Positions 1 to 8,610 are shown, counted from the first letter of the stretch. The stretch: 64,000 nucleotides of DNA from Halobacillus litoralis (GCF_020524085.2 NZ_CP129016.1:2536001-2600000); one strand, 5' to 3'. The notes: generated from the letters alone by a model not told the origin. Program-made: numbers and translations.

Positions 1-936
1 ATGTCGTCATCAATGCCCTTTTCTACTCCTTCAATGAAATCGTCGCGAAAACAGCGATTGAAGTAGGGGTCCACTCGGTCGACCTGGGGGGCCACATCGG
101 TCACATTACCGATAAAGTGCTGGAGCTTGATGAACAGGCGAAAGAAGCCGGAGTGACGGTGATTCCGGATCTCGGTGTCGCTCCTGGTATGATCAACATC
201 CTATCAGGATACGGCGCAGGGAAGCTCGATAAACTAGAATCGATCCGCCTGTTCGTTGGAGGTATTCCAGTAAGGCCTGACCCACCGCTTGAGTACAACC
301 ACGTGTTTTCCATGGAAGGGTTGCTGGATCATTACTCCGATCCTTCAATGATCATCAGAGATGGAAAACTGCGGGAAGTCGAGTCGTTGACGGAAATCGA
401 GAACATCTATTTTGAACGCTTCGGTCCACTCGAAGCTTTCCATACTTCTGGCGGGACGTCGACGCTTTTAAAATCGTATCCGCACATCGACAGCCTCGAA
501 TACAAAACGATCCGCTATCCCGGCCATGCAGAGAAAATGAAGCTGCTCGTCGATCTCAACCTGACCGGAGCCGATCAAGTCGTCAATATTCGAGGAATGG
601 AAATCAAGACGAGGGAAGTGCTGCTGAAGAGCATCGATCCCCTTCTTGAGCTGAAGGATAAAGACGATGCCGTCCTGCTCCGGGTCATCGTCGGTGGAGA
701 GAAAGACGGGGTACGGAAAACTTGTGAGTATGAAATGGTCACCTATAAAGACAGGGCGACGAATGTCACCGCGATGGCCCGCGCAACAGCGAACACCATC
801 TCTGTCGTCGCTCAATTGATCGGGGGGAGGGACGATTACGAAACGGGGGGTATGCCCACCGGAAACGATCGTGCCAGGCGATGTGTATATTGATGAAATG
901 ATGAGACGCGGGGTTGTGATCAGAGAACAGGCGTAG
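1..936 (+). CDS. Saccharopine dehydrogenase family protein, 3' part, with a frameshift near its end
   Basis: The frame is already open at position 3, so the N-terminal NAD(P)-binding half lies outside the window. What remains is the catalytic/C-terminal half of a saccharopine dehydrogenase-like oxidoreductase (family known for lysine or polyamine metabolism). Recognisable stretches are 'SVDLGGHIG', '[17 protein letters not shown]', '[13 protein letters not shown]' and '[10 protein letters not shown]'. The uninterrupted frame stops at 893 with an atypical tail. Dropping one G from the six-G run at 845-850 gives '[18 protein letters not shown]' and a natural stop at 936, so the intact gene very probably ends there. 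The indel may be a sequencing error or a real lesion. Family assignment is firm; the exact substrate is not known. Confidence 0.8.
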
Positions 937-944
937 ATTTTATA

Positions 945-975
945 AAGACCGGACTTTGTCCGGTCTTATTCGTTT
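945..975 (+). terminator. Intrinsic terminator
   Basis: A perfect 10-bp stem (AAGACCGGAC / GTCCGGTCTT) with a 3-nt loop sits 9 bases after the restored stop at 936 and is followed by a T-rich stretch. Its position supports 936 as the true gene end. Confidence 0.85.
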
Positions 976-1237
976 TTGTGGTTTCATGTACAGTTTCCTG
1001 GTTGATTATTACCTGGTACACATAAACAAGCGCGAAGTACCACGTTTGATGCTCATACTTTCACATGTCCATTGAAATTTTTACATGGAGTTTAGGAATT
1101 AAAGAATGAAAACGGTTATCCTAGGGGTAAGCTGGACGGTTTGTTAAAGCTTTGTGAATAAAGCAACAAACGACAGATAATGAGTTTAAAAGAACGTATG
1201 ATTAGGTATGTATAATGAAAAACGGGGAGTGCGTATA

Positions 1238-1540
1238 GTGCATATAAATGGGATTGAGAACCTGAAGTTTCATAGTCAGTTGAGTTTGAAGCAAGTAGAG
1301 GATCGTGTCATCATAACGGCAGACTTTCCAAAAGAATTGCGGGTAGAACTAGGGATGAGAGAACCATTCTTGTACGTCACGCTTTATGTCAGGGGCGGCG
1401 AAAGAATAAAAATCATTGATGAAGACAATGCGACATTACACATTCCATCCAAAAAAGATTTCGACCAGAAAACCTACAATAAGATCATCAGTTTTGCCAA
1501 GGAGCATGCGAAGCAATTCCGTTCTGAAAGGATTCAATAG
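1238..1540 (+). CDS. Hypothetical protein, about 100 aa
   Basis: No family recognised. The frame is open from an ATG at 1208, but the better start is GTG 1238, which has GGGGAG 8 bases upstream. The protein is soluble-looking, with no signal or membrane segment. Alternating beta-like and charged stretches ('DRVIITADFPKEL', 'FLYVTLYVRGGERIKIID') are followed by a helical tail ('IISFAKEHAKQFRSERIQ'). It stands alone between terminators. Confidence 0.5.
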   Translation: MHINGIENLKFHSQLSLKQVEDRVIITADFPKELRVELGMREPFLYVTLYVRGGERIKIIDEDNATLHIPSKKDFDQKTYNKIISFAKEHAKQFRSERIQ

Positions 1541-1633
1541 CTAAGTTTTTCATACCATGGTCAAGCACTACTTTTGTAAACAGTTAAACCGTAAAACTAA
1601 ACAAAGATATTTCAGTTATTTTGAGAAAAACCA

Positions 1634-1685
1634 AACCAGTAATGCTCCCTTCCAAAAAGAGGAGAACATTACTGGTTATTTCATT
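1634..1685 (+). terminator. Hairpin terminator after the 1238-1540 gene
   Basis: Arms AACCAGTAATG (1634-1644) and CATTACTGGTT (1667-1677) are exactly complementary, with an inner CTCC/GGAG pairing, followed by ATTTCATTTAT. The tail is weak, so termination efficiency is uncertain. Confidence 0.6.
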
Positions 1686-1745
1686 TATCTCGAAACTGAG
1701 TCTTCCGCACACGAGCAGGTTAGTTGAAGACTCAGTTTCGAGATA
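1686..1745. repeat. Perfect 20-bp inverted repeat with 20-nt loop, related to the dispersed intergenic repeat
   Basis: The arm at 1686-1705 is the exact reverse complement of 1726-1745. The left arm (TATCTCGAAACTGAGTCTTC) matches the leading half of the dispersed repeat found at 2324, 2883, 5631 and elsewhere. No T-tract follows, so it does not look like an ordinary terminator. Confidence 0.8.
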
Positions 1746-1811
1746 TAGCTTATTTAATAAATAACTCTTGTCCGGGAATGTTAAATAAAAAAGTAAAAGG
1801 AGATCACATAT

Positions 1812-2264
1812 ATGTGGATCAATATAGTGATCGGTCTAGTTATTCCCTGGGTAACAATCGGTTATTTATTCAAAAAAAATCCAGTAGTAATCATATTGAT
1901 GTATCCACTAGGGGTAGCTACTGCATTTATGGGCAGTGATTGGGGTTTCGGACTTTTTTGGGAAGTTACTCCGACTTATGAGCAGAACCGTTCTTTGCCA
2001 GCGTTTCCTTTCAAAATCGGTTACTTGCCCCTATTGTCCGTTTTGTTTGGTTACATAAAAGCAAAGGAAATAGTCAAAACACCTCTGCTTATTATTTTAT
2101 TCACGATCATTACCGCTTTTATGGAACTTGTGGGGGTTTGGACGGGTAAAATTGTCTATTTTCATGGCTGGAACATTTTCTGGACACTTTTCATCTATTT
2201 ATTTGGGTTTATGGGAGTTGCCTTCTATATCAAAATACTTAAGAAGTATAAAATTTTAGAGTAG
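1812..2264 (+). CDS. CBO0543-type small multi-pass membrane protein
   Basis: A 150-aa protein with about five hydrophobic segments: residues 2-20, 24-42, a stretch before residue 80, 95-112 and 118-142. Length, the 'MYPLGVATAFMGSDWGFG' style and topology resemble the uncharacterised CBO0543 family of Bacillaceae. AAAAGGAGATC ends 7 bases before the ATG, which settles the start. Function is unknown. It is monocistronic, and a dispersed intergenic repeat follows it. Confidence 0.65.
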   Translation: MWINIVIGLVIPWVTIGYLFKKNPVVIILMYPLGVATAFMGSDWGFGLFWEVTPTYEQNRSLPAFPFKIGYLPLLSVLFGYIKAKEIVKTPLLIILFTIITAFMELVGVWTGKIVYFHGWNIFWTLFIYLFGFMGVAFYIKILKKYKILE

Positions 2265-2323
2265 AGATCTATTTCCCATTATAAAACGAGCTAGTGCAGG
2301 GGTAATGCTCTTTTAATGCAGGG

Positions 2324-2375
2324 TATCTCGAAAACAAGTCTTAAAGAAAAGGGGCTTCTTTGAAGAATTGAATAT
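2324..2375 (+). repeat. Dispersed intergenic repeat, copy 1
   Basis: Begins TATCTCGAAAACAAGTCTT, then AAAGGGGCTTCTTTGAAGAAT. It shares the consensus (roughly TATYTYGAAATCAAGTCTTC, then AACGGGGCGATT) with copies at 2883, 5631, 6956, 7807, 13839, 17515, 18567 and 21668. It lies between two co-directional genes and ends just before the ribosome binding site of the acetyltransferase at 2402. Confidence 0.7.
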
Positions 2376-2401
2376 ATCTAAGAGAGGGAGAGATAACAAA
2401 C

Positions 2402-2845
2402 GTGGAAAATGTTATAAAAGCCTTTGAAAATACAGAAATTGAAAGTTGTGTTGATCTGTACACTAAGATATTCAACTCCGAACCCTGGAATGAAGAATGG
2501 TCGTACGATATAGCGAAGGAAAAACTCACTGATTTGTACAACACTCCTAAGTTTTTAGGGTTGACGTTATATCAGGGAAGTGAATTAGTAGGTTTCATTG
2601 GTGAAAACAGGAAGCGAACTCCCAAAGGTATCGTGTTTTATATTGCTGAATTGTGTATTAACAATGATATACAAGGAAAAGGATTGGGGTCTTTGCTCTT
2701 AGAATCTCTAGAAGAACAGCTAAATAAAGATAAGGTTTCTAGCATTTATTTGATTACTTCAAATGGTGGACTTGCAGAACGTTTTTACATAAGAAAGAAT
2801 TACGAAATTAATGAGAATAGAGTTATCTTAAGAAAGGCTTTTTAA
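2402..2845 (+). CDS. GNAT family N-acetyltransferase
   Basis: A 147-aa single-domain GNAT fold. The acetyl-CoA-binding motif A is 'LCINNDIQGKGLGSLLLESL' (about residues 79-98), with 'FYIAEL' as the preceding strand and the C-terminal 'LAERFYIRKNYE' motif. The start is GTG 2402 with GGGAG upstream; the family is typically 140-150 aa. The acceptor substrate cannot be predicted. It stands alone between copies of the intergenic repeat. Confidence 0.85.
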   Translation: MENVIKAFENTEIESCVDLYTKIFNSEPWNEEWSYDIAKEKLTDLYNTPKFLGLTLYQGSELVGFIGENRKRTPKGIVFYIAELCINNDIQGKGLGSLLLESLEEQLNKDKVSSIYLITSNGGLAERFYIRKNYEINENRVILRKAF

Positions 2846-3215
2846 AGGATATTGGTATCATTGTTTTCTTTTATGTTCTAATTATCTCGAAATCAAGTCT
2901 TGAAGTAATGGGGGCTTTACTGCATGCAAGTGAAAGCATAGGTGCGAAATGGTGAATCGTTAAGAACTCGGTGTAGTCGATGGAATGATTGTAAGCATCA
3001 TATATCTTTAATCTAACTTTCCACTTTGATCTCTAAACACTCTATTTTATTCACGTTAGGTATTTTTTATCATCAACAAAATTACTTTTCGAAGAAGGTG
3101 TGGGAAACGTGGGGGCAGTAAGATAACACACAAGCAGTGATCTACTCGTTCTCTACTTTAACAAAAAACACAATTAACTGTCTTTCATGGAGAAAAAAGA
3201 GAAGTGTCATCATTT
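2846..3215. other. Intergenic stretch without a convincing gene; holds repeat copy 2 (2883-2925)
   Basis: TATCTCGAAATCAAGTCTTG at 2883 followed by GGGGGCTTTACTGCATGC is a clear copy of the dispersed repeat. I see no start/ribosome-binding-site combination and no protein-like frame in the rest. Confidence 0.6.
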
Positions 3216-3604
3216 TTAATCGATATGTCGAATAACAATCAAAACTTGAAAAGGATTTTTGGGATGGACAACCTTCTTGAAGTAAGTTAGATAAATACCG
3301 CGTCTTTTCGCAGTTATTTCTAATAGTGAAGTTTCGTTTAACATGGTTTTAGATAAATTCCCCGAATATATATTGGTCAGTAAAAAATGATAAAAACTAA
3401 TTAACATTTCGTTATTAAGTTCCTCATAGGAAGAATCGTTCAAATTTAGCCTCCTGACCAAAGGGGACCATGTTAAAATACTTTCCAGATGACACTCAAC
3501 TAAGTCCTCGACACTATATAACCATAACACTGCATCCATTTTATTAATAGAAGAAAAGAAAATTATTATTTAACGGATACGGATTTTTTTCTTCTGAATG
3601 ATTA

Positions 3605-4085
3605 ATAGATGGTTCAACCATTTCCATTATTGACCTCATAAGCAAAATCAGATGCTTGGTTTGGTGCGAACAGAGTAAAACACCCCGCAGAGAACTGGTA
3701 TTGACTCCAACTATAGGAAGCACCTTTAAAAAGACCCTGTAAGGACTCTCGAATTCGTTCATCATTAGGTAAATTATTCCACAAGTTGGCGTTTTGTGCC
3801 CAACTATAACATGCAAGCATGATCCCTGGACCACCCTCTCCAATATTGTGACTAGGACTATACGTATATCGGAGTGGTTAATCAGTAATGATATTTCCAA
3901 TGTTACCAGCTTCCCAAAACTTATATTTGAACTCTAATCCAACTTTTACAGATGAAGCTTCCACCTGTAATTTCATAAAATTTCAGGTCCTTATTGAAAA
4001 CTTTACGTACAAAATCTAACAAAATGTCTACAATTGATAATTCAGGAAATCCCTCAATTGGGTCATTACAAAGATAAAATAAAAG
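3605..4085 (-). pseudogene. Decayed flavin monoamine oxidase (amine oxidase family) remnant
   Basis: Reading the minus strand from about 4085 gives pieces of an FAD-dependent amine oxidase in the right order. They are 'ELSIVDILLDFVRK...KFYEITGG' (mid-protein helix), then 'KVGLEFKYKFWE', a stop within 'NIITD*PLRYTYSPSHN', then 'GGPGIMLACYSWAQNANLW', 'LPNDERIRESL' and 'GASYSWSQYQFSAGCFTLFAP'. The last motif is the family's GA-S-SW---PY--GAF-LF-P block. The segment between 'ITGG' and 'KVGLEF', some 100 residues in normal members, is deleted with a frame change, and the FAD-contacting C-terminus is absent. It is clearly non-functional. Confidence 0.75.
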
Positions 4086-4145
4086 ATCCTTAGTTATGAT
4101 GTAAGAATTGATTAGTGGGGAAGTTTATACACCGATATGTACAAC

Positions 4146-4170
4146 AAAAAAAGTGAGGTTAACCTCACTT
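4146..4170 (-). terminator. Terminator of the 4188-4346 gene
   Basis: A perfect 20-bp palindrome (AAGTGAGGTTAACCTCACTT, 4151-4170) is followed on the minus strand by a run of seven T. Confidence 0.8.
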
Positions 4171-4187
4171 TAAAACAGCTCCGTAGA

Positions 4188-4346
4188 TCAAGTTGTTTTA
4201 CTAATCTCTTCTAATGCTCTTTTATATAACTCAATTTGGTTATTTACCATTGTTTTTTGACATTCAGAAATAGGTGAATCGCTGTATAATCTCTCAAGTA
4301 TGGCGATTTCTCTTTGAAAAAGTAGCTTTTCGTCATATGACATCAT
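4188..4346 (-). CDS. Small hypothetical protein, 52 aa
   Basis: The frame is open further upstream, but AGGAGAG lies directly before tandem ATG codons at 4346 and 4343, giving 'MMSYDEKLLFQREIAILER...' with 52 residues. It is helical and charged with one Cys; no family recognised. A strong terminator follows. The true ribosome binding site and terminator argue for an expressed small gene. Confidence 0.55.
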   Translation of the reverse strand: MMSYDEKLLFQREIAILERLYSDSPISECQKTMVNNQIELYKRALEEISKTT

Positions 4347-4679
4347 TAGCTCTCCTGAAATTAGGACATAGGAGGCGCTTTCCCTTAGTGAGAACATAAT
4401 AAACCGAGTTTTAATTACAAGAGAACTATCTAAAATGACATTCAAAGAGGAATTCACCAAGTCTTAGATGAATCTACTGAATTATGCCGAAGGTGGCTAT
4501 TCCTTTGAAATACTTAAAACTTCCACATTCAGGCACTCTTTTCCAACATTCCATACTTATCAATCTAAGTTTGACACGATTTAGAGGAATCCATATATGA
4601 GAATTCACCCTTACGTATTTTATTATGAAGGGAATATGTTCTTTCTGTCGAATTAGTTCGATAGGAGGGAGGTGATGGA

Positions 4680-4838
4680 ATGCAGCACCCATCATCAAAG
4701 CTTGATTATCTTATTGTTTACTTGGAAACCCTTTCAAAAATTAAGAGCGGGGATGAAGAAACGTATCCTGCGTGGGTCAATGAAAAGATGCAACAAACAT
4801 GTCAACAGATTGAAGCCTTAAGTAAACAACTTTACTGA
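4680..4838 (+). CDS. Small hypothetical protein, 52 aa
   Basis: A strong AGGAGGGAGGTG precedes two out-of-frame ATG codons (4675 and 4680). The 4680 frame gives a protein-like product (begins 'MQHPSSKLDYLIVYLETLSK', ends 'QQIEALSKQLY'), whereas the 4675 frame is basic and non-protein-like. It is a helical, soluble, unknown protein, followed at once by a terminator. Confidence 0.6.
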   Translation: MQHPSSKLDYLIVYLETLSKIKSGDEETYPAWVNEKMQQTCQQIEALSKQLY

Positions 4839-4843
4839 ATTAT

Positions 4844-4870
4844 GGCATCCCATAACGGGGTGCTTTTTCA
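4844..4870 (+). terminator. Intrinsic terminator
   Basis: GCATCCC / GGGGTGC stem with a short loop and TTTTT, 6 bases after the stop at 4838. Confidence 0.75.
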
Positions 4871-5033
4871 TGCAAACAAAACTATTAAATAAATTGGTTC
4901 AAAGGGAAGGTGCTATGAACAGTTGACGCAATGGCTTTAAAAGGGAAGTAAAAGAAGTCTTTAATATAAAGTTTTCTCCTCCTCATATATAGAAGTTAAT
5001 ATATTCGTAAATTTTGGGAAGAGGTGGGCGTAA

Positions 5034-5591
5034 ATGAATATTAGTGATTCCATTAGAGTTGTAATTGGAGCAGGTGAACACTCAAATAATCCAAACTGGA
5101 TTGAAACTCAAGAATCTGAACTAGATCTATTAAATGTAGAGGATTGGAAGCGTAAGTTTGAAGAGAATTCCTTAGATGCATTATTAGCTGAACATGTGTG
5201 GGAGCACTTAACTTACCAAGAAGGAAAAGAAGCTGCTGTAAATTGTCTTACTTATTTAAAATCAAATGGCTACATCCGTTGTGCTGTTCCAGATGGTTAC
5301 TTTCCAGATGAAGAATATCAAGAAGGGGTTCAGGTTGGTGGCCCTGGACCGAGTGATCATCCTGCTGCTAGTCACAAAATTGTACATAACTACAAAACGC
5401 TAAGTGCCATGTTTGAAGAGGCTGGTTTTGAAGTGCGTCTCCTAGAGTATTGTAATGATGATGGCGAGTTCATATATAATGATTGGGATGAGAAACGAGG
5501 GTATATATATCGCTCAAAGAGATTTGATCATCGCAATAGAAATGGAAATTTAGGGTTTGTTTCGGTAATTGTGGACGCTGTAAAGCCTTAA
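5034..5591 (+). CDS. SAM-dependent methyltransferase-like protein (COG4627 type)
   Basis: A 185-aa protein resembling the small predicted SAM-dependent methyltransferases of COG4627. It carries 'LDALLAEHVWEHLTYQEG' (equivalent of the acidic motif and the 'hvlEHl' helix), 'LKSNGYIRCAVPDGYFPD' and the late 'FEEAGFEVRLLEYCNDDGEF' block. The usual glycine-rich motif I is reduced to 'IRVVIGAGEHSNNPNWIETQ', as is common in that family. GAGGTGGG precedes the ATG. Substrate unknown. Repeat copy 3 follows 40 bases after the stop. Confidence 0.7.
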   Translation: MNISDSIRVVIGAGEHSNNPNWIETQESELDLLNVEDWKRKFEENSLDALLAEHVWEHLTYQEGKEAAVNCLTYLKSNGYIRCAVPDGYFPDEEYQEGVQVGGPGPSDHPAASHKIVHNYKTLSAMFEEAGFEVRLLEYCNDDGEFIYNDWDEKRGYIYRSKRFDHRNRNGNLGFVSVIVDAVKP

Positions 5592-5630
5592 ACGGTAGAA
5601 AAGCATCTCATAAGGAGGTTTTTAGAAAAA

Positions 5631-5694
5631 TATTTTGAAATCAAGTCTTCAAGATAAGGGCCGATTATTCAATAAGAATAGTCGCCTTTTTTTT
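5631..5694 (+). repeat. Dispersed intergenic repeat, copy 3 (terminator-bearing)
   Basis: TATTTTGAAATCAAGTCTTC is followed by GGGCCGATTATT...AATAGTCGCC and eight T. The second half folds as a hairpin with a T-tract, so this copy may also terminate the methyltransferase transcript. Confidence 0.75.
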
Positions 5695-5840
5695 ATAATT
5701 TTAGGGAAGGAATGTGGAATGCGTGCTTGCTGAGTACTCTATTCTGCTTTTTTACTTATACAAATAAAAGGGGAAAAAATATCCTTTTGAAGAAGTGCTT
5801 ATAAAGAAGAAAAAATATTACTCAAAGGAGATTAAGAATA

Positions 5841-6320
5841 ATGGAAAAAATAAATTCTATAACTTTAGAAGGAGTAAAGGAATTTGCAAAGAAGAAGTTA
5901 GTTGGATTTCGTGTAGTTTGCGAAGATATGAGGGGTTATGGTAAACAGATCCCTGAGGCTTCCCTGTTATTAGAACGACGTAAATCTGAGATTAAACAAC
6001 TTGTTGAGCCAGTTAAACTTATTGGAGCTTTTAAAGCTCAAGAGAGATCAGAAGAAGACGATGGATACTGGGTCTGTTTCGAGGTTCATGAATTTGAAAA
6101 TATTCCTGAGGGTATGGTTCGTTTAGTTGTGCCAGCACAGAAGTATGCTGTTTTGAACTTTAAAGGGCATGCTTCAGAAATTTTCCAAGTATATACTCAT
6201 TTGCACAAATGGATTAGTGAGAATGGATATGAGAGAGTACCAGGAAAGTGGTCATTAGAAATTTATTCAAAATGGACGGAAAGTGAAGATAAAGTGGATC
6301 TTTGTGATCCGGTAATTTAG
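5841..6320 (+). CDS. GyrI-like / AraC-effector-binding domain protein
   Basis: A 159-aa stand-alone GyrI-like small-molecule-binding domain: 'KLVGFRVVCEDMRGYG' (first strand), 'IGAFKAQERSEEDDGYWVCFEV' and 'MVRLVVPAQKYAVLNFKGHASEIFQVYTHLHKWISENGYE' in family order, cited here only by pieces. There is no DNA-binding domain, so it is not itself a regulator of AraC type. AAAGGAGATTAAGAATA precedes the ATG. The ligand is unknown; relatives bind or modify cationic or drug-like molecules. It is monocistronic between repeat copies 3 and 4. Confidence 0.75.
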   Translation: MEKINSITLEGVKEFAKKKLVGFRVVCEDMRGYGKQIPEASLLLERRKSEIKQLVEPVKLIGAFKAQERSEEDDGYWVCFEVHEFENIPEGMVRLVVPAQKYAVLNFKGHASEIFQVYTHLHKWISENGYERVPGKWSLEIYSKWTESEDKVDLCDPVI

Positions 6321-6486
6321 TCGATAACGAAAATTGTAAAAGTGGAGTAGTGAGGAAGTAAATTGAATTATTATTCAATCCTATTCCAGTATAGGGGCTA
6401 TTCTTTAAAAGGGTTAAGAGTCTCTCTTAAATAACTATGCACAATTAAAGCACGAAATTGAATATAGTACAGGGAGGAAACAAGCT

Positions 6487-6915
6487 GTGATAAGTGTTGA
6501 AAAAAGACAAGTCGCTGAAAAATGGTTCAAAGAATATTTTACTAAAGGTAATTTAGAAATCTTGAATGAACTTACAACTGAAGACTTTGTTTTCCACTCC
6601 CACCAAGGTGAACATACAAAAGAAAAGATGAAGGAATTTATGGAATGGTATCAATCGGTTTTTCAAGAGGATGAATGGCAAATTAACGACCTAATAGAGC
6701 AGGAACAAAAGGTGGCGGTTCGTTATACTGGCTGGATGACTTATAAAGGTGGATGGTTTGATATACCATCGGAAGATCAACGGGTTAAGGAAACAGGTAT
6801 TATGATTTTTTATTTTAAAGGTGACAAGGTTGATGAACTATGGTGCGAAAACAGTGATGCAGCTATCTTATTTGATTTAGGTGCTTTGCAAAAAAATACT
6901 CATAAAGTTTTCTAG
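6487..6915 (+). CDS. SnoaL-like / ester cyclase-type NTF2-fold protein
   Basis: A 142-aa NTF2-like domain: N-terminal helix 'KRQVAEKWFKEYFTKGN', 'LTTEDFVFHSHQGEHTKEKM', 'WQINDLIEQEQKVAVRYTGW' and 'GIMIFYFKGDKVDELWCENSD'. This order fits the SnoaL-like polyketide-cyclase/ester-cyclase superfamily. GTG start at 6487 with AGGGAGG upstream. Activity cannot be assigned, since many members are non-enzymatic. It ends 40 bases before repeat copy 4. Confidence 0.7.
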   Translation: MISVEKRQVAEKWFKEYFTKGNLEILNELTTEDFVFHSHQGEHTKEKMKEFMEWYQSVFQEDEWQINDLIEQEQKVAVRYTGWMTYKGGWFDIPSEDQRVKETGIMIFYFKGDKVDELWCENSDAAILFDLGALQKNTHKVF

Positions 6916-6955
6916 GGACCATTCGAAATAGACATGAAAAGAGGAAATGACTTTG

Positions 6956-7011
6956 TATCTCAAATTCAAGTCTTCCGGTAACGGGGTCATTAGCTTAATA
7001 GGATAACAATC
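6956..7011 (+). repeat. Dispersed intergenic repeat, copy 4
   Basis: TATCTCAAATTCAAGTCTTC, then CGGTAACGGGGTCATTAGCTTAAT. It lies between the SnoaL-like gene and the kinase gene, in the same direction as both. Confidence 0.65.
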
Positions 7012-7028
7012 GAATGTAGGGGTGACAT

Positions 7029-7790
7029 ATGAACCTTGATGATATAGGGGAACCATTTGCAGTCGGTAATACAGCAAATATTTATCTTTTTGAGAACAAG
7101 ATCATAAAAGTATTCAATGATAACCTACCTGAGACGGAATCGATAAGTGAAGCATATAAACAAGAGTATGCTTATTCTTGTGGAATCCACGTTCCAAAAG
7201 TGTTGGACGTTATTAAAGTAGATGGTAAACAGGCCCTCTTGATGGAGTATATCCCTGGAAAAACAATAGGAGAAATCATATCACGTAATCCAGAACAAGA
7301 GGAACATTATATGAGTCTTACTATAGACATACAACAAAGAATTCATCAATGTGAAGGCCACTCTATTGAGCTTATGTCTGCAAAATTAAATCGACAAATA
7401 AAATTCGCTCCAAATTTAAAAAATAACCTCAAATCAATGTTATTAGATAAGTTAGATTCCATGCCCATTGAGAGAAGGCTTTGTCATGGAGACTATCACA
7501 TATATAATGTGATCATATCTGACAATAGAGCTGCAACTATAGATTGGGTGGATGCAAGTGTTGGAAATATCCGGGCTGATGTATGTAGGACTTATCTTTT
7601 ATATTCTCAGTTCTCACAGGAGATGGCGGACACGTATTTGCATCTATATTGTAAGAAGAGCGGCCTATCAAAATTTGAAATCTTAGAATGGACCCCTATT
7701 ATTGCTGCTGCCAGGCTTTCTGAATGTGTATCAACGGAAAGTTCTGATCGACTTCTCAGAATCGTCAATCATTATATTGAAGAAAATTAA
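7029..7790 (+). CDS. Aminoglycoside phosphotransferase / choline kinase-fold protein
   Basis: A 253-aa APH-family kinase-like protein. 'VGNTANIYLFENKIIKVF' forms the nucleotide-binding loop and Lys strand, 'ALLMEYIPGKTIGEII' the hinge, 'LCHGDYHIYNVII' the catalytic HGDxxxxN loop (about residues 157-169) and 'AATIDWVDASVGNIRAD' the metal-binding D loop. All key residues are present. It is close to the standard family length and preceded by GGGGTG. It may phosphorylate a small metabolite; a resistance role is not supported by context. Confidence 0.85.
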   Translation: MNLDDIGEPFAVGNTANIYLFENKIIKVFNDNLPETESISEAYKQEYAYSCGIHVPKVLDVIKVDGKQALLMEYIPGKTIGEIISRNPEQEEHYMSLTIDIQQRIHQCEGHSIELMSAKLNRQIKFAPNLKNNLKSMLLDKLDSMPIERRLCHGDYHIYNVIISDNRAATIDWVDASVGNIRADVCRTYLLYSQFSQEMADTYLHLYCKKSGLSKFEILEWTPIIAAARLSECVSTESSDRLLRIVNHYIEEN

Positions 7791-7806
7791 GGGTGTTTAA
7801 GAAGGT

Positions 7807-7865
7807 TATTTTGAATTCAAGTGTTCCACAAACGGTGGCGATTGCTCAATACTATATTAAGTTAT
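7807..7865 (+). repeat. Dispersed intergenic repeat, copy 5
   Basis: TATTTTGAATTCAAGTGTTC, then CACAAACGGTGGCGATTGCTCAATA, starting 17 bases after the kinase stop. Confidence 0.65.
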
Positions 7866-7885
7866 GTTCATATTGCTTCACAATG

Positions 7886-7916
7886 GCGCATTCCCTAATG
7901 CGTCTTTTTTTATCGA
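7886..7916 (+). terminator. Intrinsic terminator
   Basis: GCGCATT / AATGCGT stem with a CCCT loop followed by CTTTTTTT, closing the kinase transcript. Confidence 0.75.
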
Positions 7917-8064
7917 AGAACTTTTGTAAAAAAAGATCTCCCCCATATATCATAGAACTTATTACGATAAAGTCCTTTTACTTAACCTTTTTTCGAAAAA
8001 CATGGGACCTTTCTTTAAGAGAGCTCGTCTTAAGGTAAAGAAATAAAGAAAGTAGTGATATAGA

Positions 8065-8610
8065 TTGGAAAAAGAAAAGTTAGAGAAGGATGAAGATATT
8101 CTCAATGAATCGATCGAAGAGGTAATGAATTATATCATTGATGAGTATGGTGAAGAGATAAAGCGTCTTATTTTTACATATGTGAAGGATTATGCTAGCA
8201 CAGATGACATGTTTCAGGAATTTTTGATAAAGGTTTATAAAAAAATCAGTAGTTTTAAAAGGGAAGCAAAATTAAGATCTTGGCTTTATCGAATTGCTAT
8301 TAACACTTGTAAAGATTATTTGCGTTCCCCCATAAATCGCTTACTTGCCTTGAATGACACTCTATTTTCTGAAAAGGAGAAGTCTGCAGAGGAAATGGTA
8401 ATTCTAAAGGAAAATAACGTTCGTCTTGCGGAGGTTGTTCTTTCACTCCCCATTAAATATCGAGAAATTTTAGTATTACGATTTTATCAATCATTTAGTA
8501 TTCAACAAATTAGTGAAGCTCTAAATATGAAAGAGTCAACAGTTAAGACAAGAATCTCTAGAGGAAAGTCTAAACTCCGACAGAAACTGGGGGGAGATAT
8601 AAATGAATAA
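8065..8610 (+). CDS. ECF-type sigma-70 family RNA polymerase sigma factor
   Basis: A 181-aa ECF sigma factor. Region 2 is 'DDMFQEFLIKVYKKISSFK' followed by 'LRSWLYRIAINTCKDYLR' (DNA melting and -10 recognition); region 4 is 'LSLPIKYREILVLRFYQSFS' and the helix-turn-helix 'ISEALNMKESTVKTRISRGK'. The start is taken as TTG 8065; its ribosome binding site is weak, so a start a few codons later is possible. The stop overlaps the next gene by 8 bases, so the pair is translationally coupled. The partner is inferred to be its regulator. Confidence 0.85.
   Translation: MEKEKLEKDEDILNESIEEVMNYIIDEYGEEIKRLIFTYVKDYASTDDMFQEFLIKVYKKISSFKREAKLRSWLYRIAINTCKDYLRSPINRLLALNDTLFSEKEKSAEEMVILKENNVRLAEVVLSLPIKYREILVLRFYQSFSIQQISEALNMKESTVKTRISRGKSKLRQKLGGDINE

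Noticed and set aside
3216..3539. 107-codon minus-strand frame next to the amine oxidase relic
   Set aside because: No ribosome binding site, no recognisable fold, and it lies beside decayed sequence; composition looks non-coding.
7793..8038. 81-codon frame after the kinase
   Set aside because: It spans a dispersed repeat and a terminator and has no protein-like features.
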